From: Halioglobus sp.
Lineage (GTDB): Bacteria > Pseudomonadota > Gammaproteobacteria > Pseudomonadales > Halieaceae
DNA: 64,000 nucleotides
Assembly: GCA_020443345.1 (NCBI GenBank)
Contig: JAGRIH010000027.1
Location: forward strand, 1 to 64,000
Direction: 5' to 3'
A program made the position numbers and the translations under genes. Of this stretch, positions 53,880-64,000 are shown in pieces (position 1 is the stretch's first letter; every line of letters begins with the position of its first letter). The notes under the pieces are model-generated. The model saw only the letters and a list, made by a program, of their open reading frames with translations, did not search any database and had not been told where the DNA came from.

Positions 53880-54971
53880 ATGCAGACGGCCATTCCCTGC
53901 ACGGTGATGCGTGGCGGCACGTCCAGGGGACTGTATTTCAGTGCGGCGGATTTGCCCGCCGACCCCGCACTGCGAGATAGGGTATTGTTGGCCGCGATGG
54001 GCTCTCCCGACCTGCGCCAGATCGATGGCCTGGGCGGCGCCCACCCGCTGACCAGTAAAGTGGCGGTGCTGTCTCCCTCCAGCCGCGATGACGCGGACAT
54101 AGAATACCTGTTTCTGCAGGTGGCGGTGGATCGCGCCGCCGTCAGTGACAGCCAGAATTGCGGCAATATCCTGGCCGGCGTGGGGCCCTGGGCTATCGAG
54201 CGGGGGTGGGTGCCGGTGGCGGGAGAGACCACCGTCGTGGGTATTCACATGGTCAACACGGGCGCTACCGCCGTGGCGCGGGTCTGCACGGAAGGTGGCG
54301 TTGTGCGCTACGACGGCAGTGCGCGCATCGACGGTGTACCTGGTACGGCGGCGCCGGTTACACTGAATTTCCTGAACATCAGCGGCTCCAGTTGCGGGGC
54401 GCTGCTGCCCACCGGCAACGTGGTAGATACCGTGGACGGCATCCAGGTCACCTGTATCGACAACGGCATGCCGGTGGTTCTGCTGCGCGCAGCCGATTTC
54501 GGCCTGAACGGTTACGAGACACCGGCTGAACTCGAGGCTGATGCAGGGCTGAAAGCACGCCTGGAATCGATTCGCCTGCAACTGGGCGGGCCGATGAACC
54601 TGGGCGATGTGGGCGGCAAAACCGTACCGAAAATGACCTTGCTGGCCCCGCCACGCAATGGCGGCGCGATTAGCACTCGCAGCTTTATCCCGCACCGCGT
54701 GCACGAGGCGATCGGGGTGCTGGGTTCGGTCAGTGTCGCCACAGCCTGTGTGTTATGTGGTTCCGTTGCGCAACAGGTGGCCGACGGCATCGTCGGCAGT
54801 GGCACCAATTACCTGGATGTGGAACACCCCACCGGCTGTTTTACGGTGGAGATTTCGGTAGAAAACAGCTCCCGCGGACCTGTGATCAAACGCGCCGCGC
54901 TGCTGCGCACTGCGCGCCTGCTAATGCGCGGGGAAGTGATGGTGCCGCGAAGTCTGTGGGGTGGCCCATGA
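53880..54971 (+). CDS. ligU: 4-oxalomesaconate isomerase/tautomerase (PrpF family)
   Basis: A 363-residue PrpF-fold isomerase. It shifts the double bond of 4-oxalomesaconate so that the LigJ-type hydratase can act. The N-terminal segment PCTVMRGGTSRGLYF, with an active-site-type residue cluster, and the central GLGGAHPLTSKVAV, SQNCGNILAGVGPWAI and NTG motifs are family hallmarks. GalD is a relative acting in the gallate pathway. With ligJ present, the LigU role fits better. It overlaps the next gene by 4 bases. Confidence 0.9.
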   Translation: MQTAIPCTVMRGGTSRGLYFSAADLPADPALRDRVLLAAMGSPDLRQIDGLGGAHPLTSKVAVLSPSSRDDADIEYLFLQVAVDRAAVSDSQNCGNILAGVGPWAIERGWVPVAGETTVVGIHMVNTGATAVARVCTEGGVVRYDGSARIDGVPGTAAPVTLNFLNISGSSCGALLPTGNVVDTVDGIQVTCIDNGMPVVLLRAADFGLNGYETPAELEADAGLKARLESIRLQLGGPMNLGDVGGKTVPKMTLLAPPRNGGAISTRSFIPHRVHEAIGVLGSVSVATACVLCGSVAQQVADGIVGSGTNYLDVEHPTGCFTVEISVENSSRGPVIKRAALLRTARLLMRGEVMVPRSLWGGP

Positions 54972-55855
54972 TTGGCAGGGTGCTGCTTTTGGGGCTGGGT
55001 GAGGTCGGCGCTGTGCTGGCCCAGGACCTCGATCCCGGGTATCGCGTGGAACTGGTGACCTGGGATCGACTCCTGGACGATCCGTCCAGCAAGCCAGTGC
55101 AACACTTGCTGCGGAACAAGCGGTTGTGTGCTGCGACTTCCGCAATGACGGCAGCGCAGAACTGTGATCTGGTGATTTCAGCGGTAACGGCGGGACAGAA
55201 CATTGCCGCGGCGGAGTCGGTACTGCCCGGTTTGGCACCCGGCTGCCTGTTCCTGGATCTCAATTCGGTCTCTCCGGCCACCAAGCGACAGATGGCGGAA
55301 CTGGTGGAGACAGCGGGCGGGCGCTATATAGAGGCTGCGGTGCTTTCGCCGATCGAGCCGGAGCGACTGGGGGCGCCGATTGTGTTGGGTGGAGAGCATG
55401 CAGAGGTTTTTATCCCGCAGGCGGTCAGGCTGGGGTTCTCTGGTATGCGGTTTGTTTCGCGTGAGATAGGCAGGGCGGCGGCCACCAAGATGTGTCGTAG
55501 TGTCATTATCAAGGGTATGGAGGCACTGCTCAGTGAAGCACTACTCAGTGCGCGCCACTTTGGTGTGGAGCGCGAGGTGCTCGCGTCTCTGGATAACCTG
55601 TTCCCCCGGGACGACTGGCCGCAGCACGCGTATTACATGATTTCCCGCACGCTGGAGCACGGCACGCGGCGTGCTGAGGAAATGTGCGAAGTGGCGCGCA
55701 CTGTGGCAGAAGCCGGGCTGCGGCCGCTTATGAGCGAGGCCTGTGAACAGCGCCAGACCTGGGCGTCGCAGTTTGCCGATGCGCTGGCCCGGCCGCGACT
55801 GGATGAACTGCTGGATCACATCAACGCTTCGATACGACGGCAAAACCATCACTGA
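54968..55855 (+). CDS. DUF1932-domain NAD(P)-binding dehydrogenase in the lig operon
   Basis: A 295-residue protein with an N-terminal Rossmann fold (VLLLGLGEVGAVLAQDL) like 6-phosphogluconate or 3-hydroxyisobutyrate dehydrogenases, and a C-terminal helical DUF1932 domain (KMCRSVIIKGMEALLSEALLSARHFG). The beta-hydroxyacid dehydrogenase lysine region is represented by AAATKMCRSVIIKG. Its ATG overlaps the ligU stop (ATGA), and ligJ follows 12 bases later. It must be made with the pathway, yet no known step of protocatechuate 4,5-cleavage uses such an enzyme. It may handle a side product or a related aromatic acid. Confidence 0.85.
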   Translation: MIGRVLLLGLGEVGAVLAQDLDPGYRVELVTWDRLLDDPSSKPVQHLLRNKRLCAATSAMTAAQNCDLVISAVTAGQNIAAAESVLPGLAPGCLFLDLNSVSPATKRQMAELVETAGGRYIEAAVLSPIEPERLGAPIVLGGEHAEVFIPQAVRLGFSGMRFVSREIGRAAATKMCRSVIIKGMEALLSEALLSARHFGVEREVLASLDNLFPRDDWPQHAYYMISRTLEHGTRRAEEMCEVARTVAEAGLRPLMSEACEQRQTWASQFADALARPRLDELLDHINASIRRQNHH

Positions 55856-55867
55856 CAGGGCGGCGCA

Positions 55868-56887
55868 ATGATCATCGATTGCCACGGACACTATACCACC
55901 GCACCGGCGCAGCACCAGGCGTTCCGCGAGGCGCAGCTCGCGGCGTTCGAGGCGGGAAGCAAATTGCCCGCTCCCGGAGTGATCAGCGACGACGAGATTC
56001 GCCACAGTATCGAGGAAAACCAACTGCGCCTGCTGCGTGAGCGCGGTCTGGATATGACAATTTTTTCACCGCGCGCCTCGGCCATGGCGCACCATTTGGG
56101 CGACGCTGCGGTGTCACAACAGTGGTCACGCGCCTGCAACGACCTTATCGCCAGAGTGGTAGGCCTTTATCCAGATACCTTTGTCGGGGTTTGCCAACTA
56201 CCGCAATCTCCCGGCGTGTCGATTACCCACAGTGTCGCCGAACTGGAGCGCTGCGTGAACGAACTGGGGTTCGTCGGCTGCAACCTCAACCCGGATCCCT
56301 CTGGCGGGAAGTGGGATGGCCCCCCGCTGACCGACCGCGGCTGGTACCCGTTTTTTGAAAAAATGGTCGAGCTGGACGTGCCGGCAATGATCCATGTCTC
56401 GAGTACCTGTAACCCGAATTTTCACGCCACCGGTGCCCATTACATCAACGCCGACACCACTGCATTCATGCAGTTTTTACAGGGTAACCTGTTCGGTGAT
56501 TTCCCCGAGCTGCGCTTCGTTATTCCTCACGGCGGCGGAGCCGTGCCTTACCATTGGGGACGCTATCGCGGTCTGGCGGATATGTTGCATCAGCCGTCAC
56601 TGGATGAGCACGTGATGAAGAACCTGTATTTCGATACGTGCGTTTACCATCAGCCCGGCATCGACCTGCTGTTCGATGTGATCGATATCGACAACATTCT
56701 CTTCGGTTCAGAAATGGTGGGTGCAGTGCGCGGCATCGATCCGCAAAGCGGACATTATTTCGATGACACCCGGCGCTATATCGATGCGCTGTCCCTGTCG
56801 GATGACTGTCGCTACAAGGTCTACGAGGGCAATGTGCGGCGCGTCTATCCACGCCTCGACGCCGCCCTGAAGGCCCGCGGAAAATGA
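55868..56887 (+). CDS. ligJ: 4-oxalomesaconate hydratase
   Basis: A 339-residue amidohydrolase-fold enzyme that hydrates the LigU product to 4-carboxy-4-hydroxy-2-oxoadipate. The metal-binding IDCHGHYTT motif opens the protein (His5, His7 region). The conserved SPRASAMAHHLG, GFVGCNLNPDPSGG, VIPHGGGAVPYHWGRYRG and LFGSEMVGAVRG segments match LigJ. Length fits Sphingobium LigJ (341). It overlaps ligI by 4 bases. Confidence 0.95.
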   Translation: MIIDCHGHYTTAPAQHQAFREAQLAAFEAGSKLPAPGVISDDEIRHSIEENQLRLLRERGLDMTIFSPRASAMAHHLGDAAVSQQWSRACNDLIARVVGLYPDTFVGVCQLPQSPGVSITHSVAELERCVNELGFVGCNLNPDPSGGKWDGPPLTDRGWYPFFEKMVELDVPAMIHVSSTCNPNFHATGAHYINADTTAFMQFLQGNLFGDFPELRFVIPHGGGAVPYHWGRYRGLADMLHQPSLDEHVMKNLYFDTCVYHQPGIDLLFDVIDIDNILFGSEMVGAVRGIDPQSGHYFDDTRRYIDALSLSDDCRYKVYEGNVRRVYPRLDAALKARGK

Positions 56888-57785
56888 GCCGTTTCGCCCC
56901 GGATGCCGACTGGTTGGCGTTTGATCCCGCGCCCTCCGTGCCCACCTATAGCCCGCCGAGGGGCGCTGTGGACGCCCACTGTCACGTGTTCGGACCGGGC
57001 GAGCGTTTTCCCTACGCCGCCGAACGCAAATACACTCCCTGCGATGCCCCAAAGGAGAGACTTTGGGCGCTGCGCGATCATCTAGGCTTTTCGCGCAACG
57101 TCATCGTGCAGGGCACCTGCCACGGTGCCGACAACAGCGCGCTGATCGATGCTTTGCTCGATGCAGGCGACCGTGCGCGCGGGGTGGCTACGGTACGCGC
57201 CGATGTCACCGACGAGGAGCTGGCGCGGCTGCACACTGTGGGCGTGCGTGCCATACGCTTTAATTTTGTCAGGCGTCTGGTGGATAATCTGCCGTTGGAT
57301 TCCCTGGCGGCCATCGCAAAACGCGTTAAAGCGCTGGGCTGGCATGTGGTGATCTACTTCGAAGCGCAGGATCTGCCGCAGTTCTACGATTTTTTTGCCG
57401 GTTTGCCTACCACTGTGGTGGTGGATCACATGGGGCGTCCAGATGTCAGTAAACCGGCGGACGGTCCCGAGTTCGAATTGTTCCTGCGTCTGCTGCGGGA
57501 GCATCCCAATATCTGGTCCAAGGTGAGCTGCCCCGAGCGTCTGTCGCTCACCGGGCCGCCCCACTACCGGGATGTAGTGCCTTTCGCGCGCCGTATTGTC
57601 GAACGGTTCCCCGACCGCGTCTTGTGGGGTACCGACTGGCCGCACCCCAATATGAAGACGCACATGCCGGACGACGGCAAGCTGGTGGACGTGATCCCGC
57701 ATATCGCGCCCACTGCCGAGCTGCGGCACAAGCTATTGGTGGACAATCCCGTGGCCCTGTATTGGGGGGAACAAGGAGACAACTG

Positions 57786-57786
<1 letters not shown>
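56884..57786 (+). CDS. ligI: 2-pyrone-4,6-dicarboxylate lactonase
   Basis: A 300-residue amidohydrolase-superfamily lactonase that opens 2-pyrone-4,6-dicarboxylate to 4-oxalomesaconate. GAVDAHCHVFGPGERFPYA carries the first histidines. QGTCHGADN, IRFNFVRRLVD, VVDHMGRPDV and LWGTDWPHPNMK are hallmarks of LigI. Length fits Sphingobium LigI (293). It shares overlapping start and stop codons with both neighbours. Confidence 0.95.
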
Positions 57787-59013
<1,227 letters not shown>

Positions 59014-59031
59014 ACAGTGTGGAGGATTGAC

Positions 59032-59982
59032 ATGAGAATAGCAATCGCCGGCCCGGGAGCCTTTGGTATCAAACACCTGGACGGTATACGGAATATAGAG
59101 GGAGTTGAAGTGGTGTCGCTGGTCGGACGCACGCTGGAGAAAACCCAGCGAGTCGCCGACGATTACGGCATTGGCCACGCGACTACCGAGCTGGCGGAGG
59201 CGCTGGCCCAGCCCGGAGTCGAGGCCGCCATCTTGTGCACGCCCACCCAGCAGCACGCTGCAGAGGCGATCCAGTGCATGCGCGCCGGCGTGCACGTGCA
59301 GGTGGAAATCCCCCTGGCCGACAGCTGGGAGGATGCCGAATCGGTCATGCAAGTGCAGCGCGAGACGGGCCTGGTCTGCATGGTTGGCCACACGCGGCGT
59401 TTCAACCCGTCCCATCAGTGGCTGCACCAGCGCATTGTTGCGGGCGAACTGCAACTGCAGCAAATGGACGTGCAGACTTACTTCTTCCGCCGCAGCAACA
59501 TGAATGCAAGAGGCGAGCCGCGATCCTGGACCGACCACCTGCTGTGGCACCATGCGGCGCACACGGTCGACCTGTTCCAGTACCAGTGTGGCGAGCCGGT
59601 GGTGGTGGGCAACGTCCTGCAGGGACCGATACACCCCCAGTTGGGTATCGCCATGGATATGTCGATCCAGCTCAAGAGCGCCTCGGGCGCGCTGTGTACC
59701 CTGTCCCTGTCGTTCAATAACGACGGTCCGCTGGGTACTTTCTTTCGCTACATCTGTGACAACGGTACCTATGTCGCGCGCTACGACGATCTGGTCGACG
59801 GCAGGGAAGCCCCTATCGATGTGAGCGAGGTGGCGGTGTCGATAAACGGTATCGAGTTGCAGGACCGCGAGTTTTTCGATGCCATCAAGGCAGGCCGGGA
59901 ACCCAATTCCAGCGTGGCGCAGGTACTGGCCTGTTACCGGACCCTGCACGAGTTGGAACAGCAGCTTCAGGCGGAGAACTGA
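59032..59982 (+). CDS. ligC: 4-carboxy-2-hydroxymuconate-6-semialdehyde dehydrogenase
   Basis: A 316-residue Gfo/Idh/MocA-family NADP-dependent dehydrogenase that oxidises the ring-cleavage product (as its hemiacetal) to 2-pyrone-4,6-dicarboxylate. The Rossmann motif IAIAGPGAFGIKHLDGI opens the protein. VGHTRRFNPSHQWL and WTDHLLWHHAAHTVDLFQY are LigC signatures. Length fits Sphingobium LigC (315). The ATG at 59032 has a GGAGG site; an earlier in-frame start at 59017 lacks one. It is the last enzyme gene of the operon. Confidence 0.94.
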   Translation: MRIAIAGPGAFGIKHLDGIRNIEGVEVVSLVGRTLEKTQRVADDYGIGHATTELAEALAQPGVEAAILCTPTQQHAAEAIQCMRAGVHVQVEIPLADSWEDAESVMQVQRETGLVCMVGHTRRFNPSHQWLHQRIVAGELQLQQMDVQTYFFRRSNMNARGEPRSWTDHLLWHHAAHTVDLFQYQCGEPVVVGNVLQGPIHPQLGIAMDMSIQLKSASGALCTLSLSFNNDGPLGTFFRYICDNGTYVARYDDLVDGREAPIDVSEVAVSINGIELQDREFFDAIKAGREPNSSVAQVLACYRTLHELEQQLQAEN

Positions 59983-60149
59983 CATAACTCGCGGTTATGA
60001 ATCTTGCTGCAAGTTATATTGGCTGGCATAAAGGGCATCTGCAACCATGCAGCCGCCTTCGCCAAAGACGCTTCAGCGCAGTAATGCGCTGTCTAACTGG
60101 TCACCCAGGTCAGATCACGATAACAGTTACCTACCCAAAGAGGCTTACC

Positions 60150-62486
60150 ATGAAGAATACGCCCCTGAACACCACGCGAAAAATTATAGCGCGCCGTGTC
60201 CCCACCGCGATTGCCCTCGTCCTGAGCGGGGCCGCTGCATCGGTTCTGGCCCAAAGCGGTGCCTTGGAGGAAGTGATCGTCACTGCGCAAAAACGCTCTG
60301 AGAGCATGCAGGAAGTGCCGATTTCCGTCGCCGTATTCGGTTCCGAATCCATGCGCGAACTGTCGGTGACGCAAGTCAAGGACCTGGTCAAATTTACACC
60401 CGGTCTAACCATGTCCAACGGTCCCTCCGGCGGCAACGACGCGTTTTTTTACATACGCGGTATCGGACAGTTTGATCACAACGCCTCGGCCGATCCCGGT
60501 GTAGGCATTTATATCGACGAGGTGTACCTGGGGCGGGTAGCCGGGGCCGCGGTCGACCTGCTCGACATAGAGCGTGTCGAGGTGTTGCGCGGACCGCAGG
60601 GCACCCTGTTTGGTCGCAATACCATCGGCGGTGCCGTCAGCGTGGTAACCGCACGGCCGGGGGACGAATTCGGCGGCAACCTGCGCGTCACCGTAGGGGA
60701 GCGCGAGCGGCAGGAACTGGCCGGTCGCGTGGATCTCCCGCTGGGCGATTCGGTCAAGGCCATGGTGGTGGGCCAGTGGCGCCAACAGGACGGCTGGGGC
60801 GAGCGCGTGTATGACAGTGCCACGTTTTCCGAAGTGAACAGCGACGCGCTGCGCGCCAAGCTGGACTGGAAGGTAGCGGAAAATCTGGACGTGCTGTTTT
60901 CCGTGGATTATACCGACACCGACGGTTCTTCCGGTTCCCAGACGAGGCTGGCTGCCTTCAATGGTGCCGCCAATGGCGGCACGTCGCCGCTGGGTGTGCC
61001 GTTTGCACCCGACATGGGCCAGGAGATGAGCAATGATTTGTACGACAATTTTACCTCGATAGAGCCGGCCTACGATACCGAGGTTAACGGCTATTCTATG
61101 GTCGTCAACTGGCAGGGTGAGGCGCTGTCGGTTAAATCCATCACCGCCTATCGCGAACTGGACCAGTTCGTCACCAACGACTTCGACGGCGGTCGATATT
61201 CGTTTTATGACAACTATTTTGATACCGACCAGGACCAGTTCAGCCAGGAGTTCCAGTTCACCGGTAGCGCCATGAGCGAGCGCTTAAACTGGCTGCTGGG
61301 CCTGTATTACTACGAGGAAGACGTAGACTACGTCAACGCCATCGCGATGGGTACCAACAACGGTCTGCCGCCCTTCGACCCGAACTATGCGGTCAACAAG
61401 CTGGACGGGCGCGCTATCTGGAACATCCAGGGTTTCGAACTGGAAGTCGAGAGTCAGGCGGTCTTCGCCCAAGTGGACTTCAGCATTACCGACGCATTGA
61501 CTCTGACTGCGGGTGTGCGCTATAGCGACGAAGAAAAAAAACAGGCCTTTAACTTTTACGTGGACAACACTGACGGAGTGTTCACCTTCGCCAATTTCGC
61601 CGGTTTGTTTTTGCCCGGTACGATCACACCGACACTGTCCCCGGACAATCCTTTCGTCGGCGTCCCCACCACCTACAGTGATACCTGGAACAGCACCGAC
61701 CCCAAGCTGAGCCTGGAATGGCAGCTCACCGACGAGGTGTTGCTGTACACCAGTTATGCCACCGGCTTCAAGAGCGGCGGCTGGAACGGGCGGCCCACGC
61801 CGAACGCGGCCGGGCAGTTTGGCGTGGTGCCGACCTACGATCCGGAAGAGGTGGAAACCTACGAGGTGGGCATCAAGTCGCAGTGGCTGGACAATCGGCT
61901 GCGCCTCAACGTCACCGCCTACACCTCGGACTACACCGATATTCAGATGCTGGTGCTGGGCCCGTCGGGCTTTTTCGAGAACATCAATGCCGGCGAGGCG
62001 GACATCGATGGCTTCGAGATGGACCTGATTGCCCTGCCGCTGCCCCAGCTGCAACTCACCGCCGGCGTCGGTTATATCGATGCGCAGTACACCAAACTGG
62101 CGCCGGGTGCAATTGGCTCGGGTATCACCCGCGGCAACGCACTGCCCAACACGCCGGAGTACACCGCCAGCGCCTCGGCGCAATACACCTTCGACCTGCG
62201 CAACAATGGTGCCCTGAGTCTGCGCGCGGATTACGCCTGGCAGGACGAGGTGTATTTCGGCGCGTCCAACGCGCAGTTCGAGTACCAGGACAGCTACGGT
62301 CTGTGGAATCTGCGAGCCAGTTGGCGCAGCGCCGATGAATCGCTGGAAGTCGCGGTGTTCCTGCTCAATGCGGCAGACAAGGAGTATCTTGTCAGCGGCC
62401 AGGATGTGCTGGGCCCACTGGGTGTGGCCTTCAACCAGGTCGGCCCGCCGCAGGAGTGGGGCGCCCAGATCAACTACTGGTTTTGA
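60150..62486 (+). CDS. TonB-dependent outer-membrane receptor
   Basis: A 778-residue receptor. It has a signal peptide (about 1-35, ending SVLAQS), a TonB-box-like start EEVIVTAQKR, a plug domain (to about 160, with DLVKFTPGL, VEVLRGPQGTLFGRNTIGGAVSV) and a long beta barrel ending in INYWF. The plug resembles the large receptor group of sphingomonads and marine gammaproteobacteria that import aromatic or other small organic compounds. It lies 167 bases after ligC on the same strand. Uptake of a lignin-derived aromatic is plausible. The ATG at 60150 has AAAGAGG upstream; an upstream in-frame start is rejected. Confidence 0.92.
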   Translation: MKNTPLNTTRKIIARRVPTAIALVLSGAAASVLAQSGALEEVIVTAQKRSESMQEVPISVAVFGSESMRELSVTQVKDLVKFTPGLTMSNGPSGGNDAFFYIRGIGQFDHNASADPGVGIYIDEVYLGRVAGAAVDLLDIERVEVLRGPQGTLFGRNTIGGAVSVVTARPGDEFGGNLRVTVGERERQELAGRVDLPLGDSVKAMVVGQWRQQDGWGERVYDSATFSEVNSDALRAKLDWKVAENLDVLFSVDYTDTDGSSGSQTRLAAFNGAANGGTSPLGVPFAPDMGQEMSNDLYDNFTSIEPAYDTEVNGYSMVVNWQGEALSVKSITAYRELDQFVTNDFDGGRYSFYDNYFDTDQDQFSQEFQFTGSAMSERLNWLLGLYYYEEDVDYVNAIAMGTNNGLPPFDPNYAVNKLDGRAIWNIQGFELEVESQAVFAQVDFSITDALTLTAGVRYSDEEKKQAFNFYVDNTDGVFTFANFAGLFLPGTITPTLSPDNPFVGVPTTYSDTWNSTDPKLSLEWQLTDEVLLYTSYATGFKSGGWNGRPTPNAAGQFGVVPTYDPEEVETYEVGIKSQWLDNRLRLNVTAYTSDYTDIQMLVLGPSGFFENINAGEADIDGFEMDLIALPLPQLQLTAGVGYIDAQYTKLAPGAIGSGITRGNALPNTPEYTASASAQYTFDLRNNGALSLRADYAWQDEVYFGASNAQFEYQDSYGLWNLRASWRSADESLEVAVFLLNAADKEYLVSGQDVLGPLGVAFNQVGPPQEWGAQINYWF

Positions 62487-62521
62487 TTGCCGGCTGCGAT
62501 ACCTGTGCCTGTGTCAGAAAG

Positions 62522-62552
62522 AAACTCGCACCGTAGAGGAGCGAGTTTTTTT
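62522..62552. terminator. Bidirectional rho-independent terminator between the receptor and acyl-CoA dehydrogenase genes
   Basis: An 8-bp stem AAACTCGC (62522-62529) / GCGAGTTT (62541-62548) with an 11-base loop is followed by a T-run on the plus strand. On the minus strand the AAA arm gives a short T-run as well. It lies 36 bases after the receptor stop and 5 bases before the convergent gene's stop. Confidence 0.85.
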
Positions 62553-62556
62553 GCAG

Positions 62557-63762
62557 TCAGTTCTGTGGTGCGAGAAAGGGGACAATCGACAGGCGCAGCA
62601 TATCCCGGGTGAAGTCGCAGGCGTAACCGACCCAGGCGTCGTTGAGCATGTCGCCGGTGCTGTATTCGGCGGTGACGCCGTAGGCACCCAGTATCTCCGT
62701 GGCGCGCTGTGCGTTGCGAATCGCCGTGTCCACCGCGATCGTCTTGGCCGCCGGTCCCTTGGTGGTGCAGGCGGTAACGGGGTCGCTGTCGGAGGCCAGT
62801 GCAGCGTCCCACACCATGAGTCTGGCGGCCTGCAGATCGACTGCCATATCCGCCAGCTTCAGTGCCACTGCCTGGTGCTCGATCAGCGCTTTGCCGCAGC
62901 TTCGGCGCTCCTGGGCGTAGGCCAGTGCGTATTCATACGCGGAGCGTGCCAGACCGACAAAGCAGGCCGCCAGGCCCACGGCCATAGCCGGAGCCTGTGC
63001 GAATATCGCACCGCCGGCGCCTTCAGCGCCCAGGCGGTTTGCTGCGGGTACGCGTAGGTTTTCTAAAGTCACTTCGGCGTGACGACTGAGGTGCCAGCCG
63101 ATCAGTTCGGTGCGCTTTCCGATGTGCAGTCCGGGTGTGTCGCGCGGCACCAGAAAAATCGAGATGCTCTCGCGCAGCGCTTGGTTCAGATCGGTGCGCG
63201 CCATCACGAAATAGTAGTCGGCGACGCCCGCGTTGGTAATGAAAGCAGACTTGTTGCCATTGATGATGTAGTGGTCGCCGTCGCGTTGCGCGTGGGTGCG
63301 AATGCCAAATTTCGGGTCGGGGTCGGGGCAGAACAGCTCGGAGCCGGCGATGTTGGGTTCGCTCAGGCAGCCGGCGAGAATATAGCCACCATCACCTGCC
63401 AGGTGCGAAAGCCACCTCGCGGCCAATGCCTCGTCACCGGCCGTCAGGAACAGTTGCGGCATGGTAGTGGCCAGGTTGAACAAATCCGCAGCCACGCTGA
63501 TGTCACCCATGGCCAGCTCTTCGGCGATAATCACATGGTCCATACAACTGCCCCCGAGTCCCCCGTATTGTTCCGGGATCATCAGACGGGTAAAGCCCAG
63601 CGCTACCCCGCGGCGAAACACCCCCAGGGTGCGCTTGTCGAGGTCGGCCGGGGCGGCGCCCGACTTGCGGTCGCTGACCAGTGGTGCAATTTCGCTGCGG
63701 GCGAAATCCCGTGCGGTGCGCTGCAGCGCGAGTTGTTCTTCAGACAGTGTCAGATCTACCAT
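62557..63762 (-). CDS. Acyl-CoA dehydrogenase family protein
   Basis: A 401-residue FAD-dependent dehydrogenase. The N-terminal helical domain opens LTLSEEQLALQRTARDFARSEIAP. LSEPNIAGSE and GNKSAFITNAGVADYYFVMAR fit the beta domain that holds the flavin. The C-terminal domain ends with AQRATEILGAYGVTAEYSTGDMLNDA and a Cys-containing region. The catalytic glutamate position is occupied by a polar stretch near the C-terminus that cannot be assigned by eye. The CoA substrate is unknown. It is convergent with the receptor gene and separated from it by a terminator. Confidence 0.9.
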   Translation of the reverse strand: MVDLTLSEEQLALQRTARDFARSEIAPLVSDRKSGAAPADLDKRTLGVFRRGVALGFTRLMIPEQYGGLGGSCMDHVIIAEELAMGDISVAADLFNLATTMPQLFLTAGDEALAARWLSHLAGDGGYILAGCLSEPNIAGSELFCPDPDPKFGIRTHAQRDGDHYIINGNKSAFITNAGVADYYFVMARTDLNQALRESISIFLVPRDTPGLHIGKRTELIGWHLSRHAEVTLENLRVPAANRLGAEGAGGAIFAQAPAMAVGLAACFVGLARSAYEYALAYAQERRSCGKALIEHQAVALKLADMAVDLQAARLMVWDAALASDSDPVTACTTKGPAAKTIAVDTAIRNAQRATEILGAYGVTAEYSTGDMLNDAWVGYACDFTRDMLRLSIVPFLAPQN

Positions 63763-64000
63763 GCTCAGCTCTCCCGTTACGATGTCATCGAGTTGTTGCA
63801 GCGGTTATGATCGCCCCTGACCCGTGGTGCCGCAAGTTGCTTTGCCGGCACTGGCGATGCCTCGCGGTTATGTCCATGGCGGCCGCACTGCGAGCGGCAG
63901 CGGCGCCACTTCGCGGTGCAGACCACAGTGCTCGCCACGCAACAGTCACTGTGGTATCGGGGGCTGGCCGGACCGGGTTGGCCCGGTATCCGTTGCGCGT
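63763..64000. other. Right-edge region, no assignable gene
   Basis: An open frame on the plus strand starts at 63807 and runs off the edge (about 64 residues, Ala/Arg-rich). No ribosome site or recognisable motif supports it. The region probably holds the promoter of the acyl-CoA dehydrogenase gene and perhaps the start of a plus-strand gene beyond the window. Confidence 0.3.

Noticed and set aside
63807..64000. Plus-strand open frame running off the right edge
   Set aside because: It is Ala/Arg-rich with no ribosome site, no signal-peptide pattern that holds up and no motif; too little sequence is available to judge.

Overview
The window is GC-rich, densely coded DNA with the gene repertoire of an aerobic, probably marine or soil, gammaproteobacterium. 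Evidence: an ANR/FNR-hemN-cbb3 oxidase block, an AlgU-MucABCD (RpoE) operon, sdhE-ygfX, ygfZ, kup, nadB, gltBD and a CusABC copper pump. F420 genes are rare in this class, and with the TonB-dependent receptor and lignin-type aromatic catabolism they suggest something like the Halieaceae/Cellvibrionales. That placement is inference; there is no rRNA gene to test it. No tRNA, rRNA, intact insertion sequence or CRISPR array was seen.

Layout. 1-4100 (minus): microaerobic respiration, with ccoN running off the left edge, a Yip1-family membrane protein, an FNR-type regulator and hemN with a near-perfect FNR box upstream. 4171-8130: a large DUF1631-GGDEF-EAL protein. 8476-12988 (plus): a tightly overlapping coenzyme F420 operon, npdG-cofE-cofD-cofC-cofG, with ung attached; cofH is not in the window. 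13780-16691 (minus): ygfZ and kup. 16901-22129: an envelope two-component island with a sensor kinase, an NtrC-type sigma-54 activator and three secreted proteins. Two of the secreted-protein genes carry the same 16-bp palindromic element exactly 76 bp upstream of a sigma-54 promoter. 22455-24681: sdhE, ygfX and nadB. 24819-29138: the RpoE envelope-stress operon ending in mucD. 29139-32626: an accessory patch with a decayed SMC-like (Wadjet JetC-type) gene, a RES-Xre toxin-antitoxin pair followed by a DEDDh exonuclease, an unassigned gene fragment, and a DUF3127 OB-fold protein with an SSB-like acidic tip. 32838-36594: SDR, cytochrome P450 and zinc alcohol dehydrogenase. 36844-45619: cation transporter, CusRS-type two-component system and CusCBA copper/silver efflux. 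45851-51941: glutamate synthase. 53187-59982: a complete protocatechuate 4,5-cleavage operon (ligK-ligU-DUF1932-ligJ-ligI-ligA-ligB-ligC), followed by a TonB-dependent receptor and, convergently, an acyl-CoA dehydrogenase.

How it works together. F420 made by CofC/D/E/G, plus a CofH encoded elsewhere, can be reduced by NpdG with NADPH. The lig operon takes protocatechuate to pyruvate and oxaloacetate, possibly fed by the adjacent receptor. Two envelope-stress circuits, RpoE and the sigma-54 two-component island, lie within 10 kb of each other. The best candidates for new biology are the F420 operon, the sigma-54 secreted-protein regulon, the RES-Xre-exonuclease operon, and the uncharacterised DUF1932 dehydrogenase inside the lig operon.
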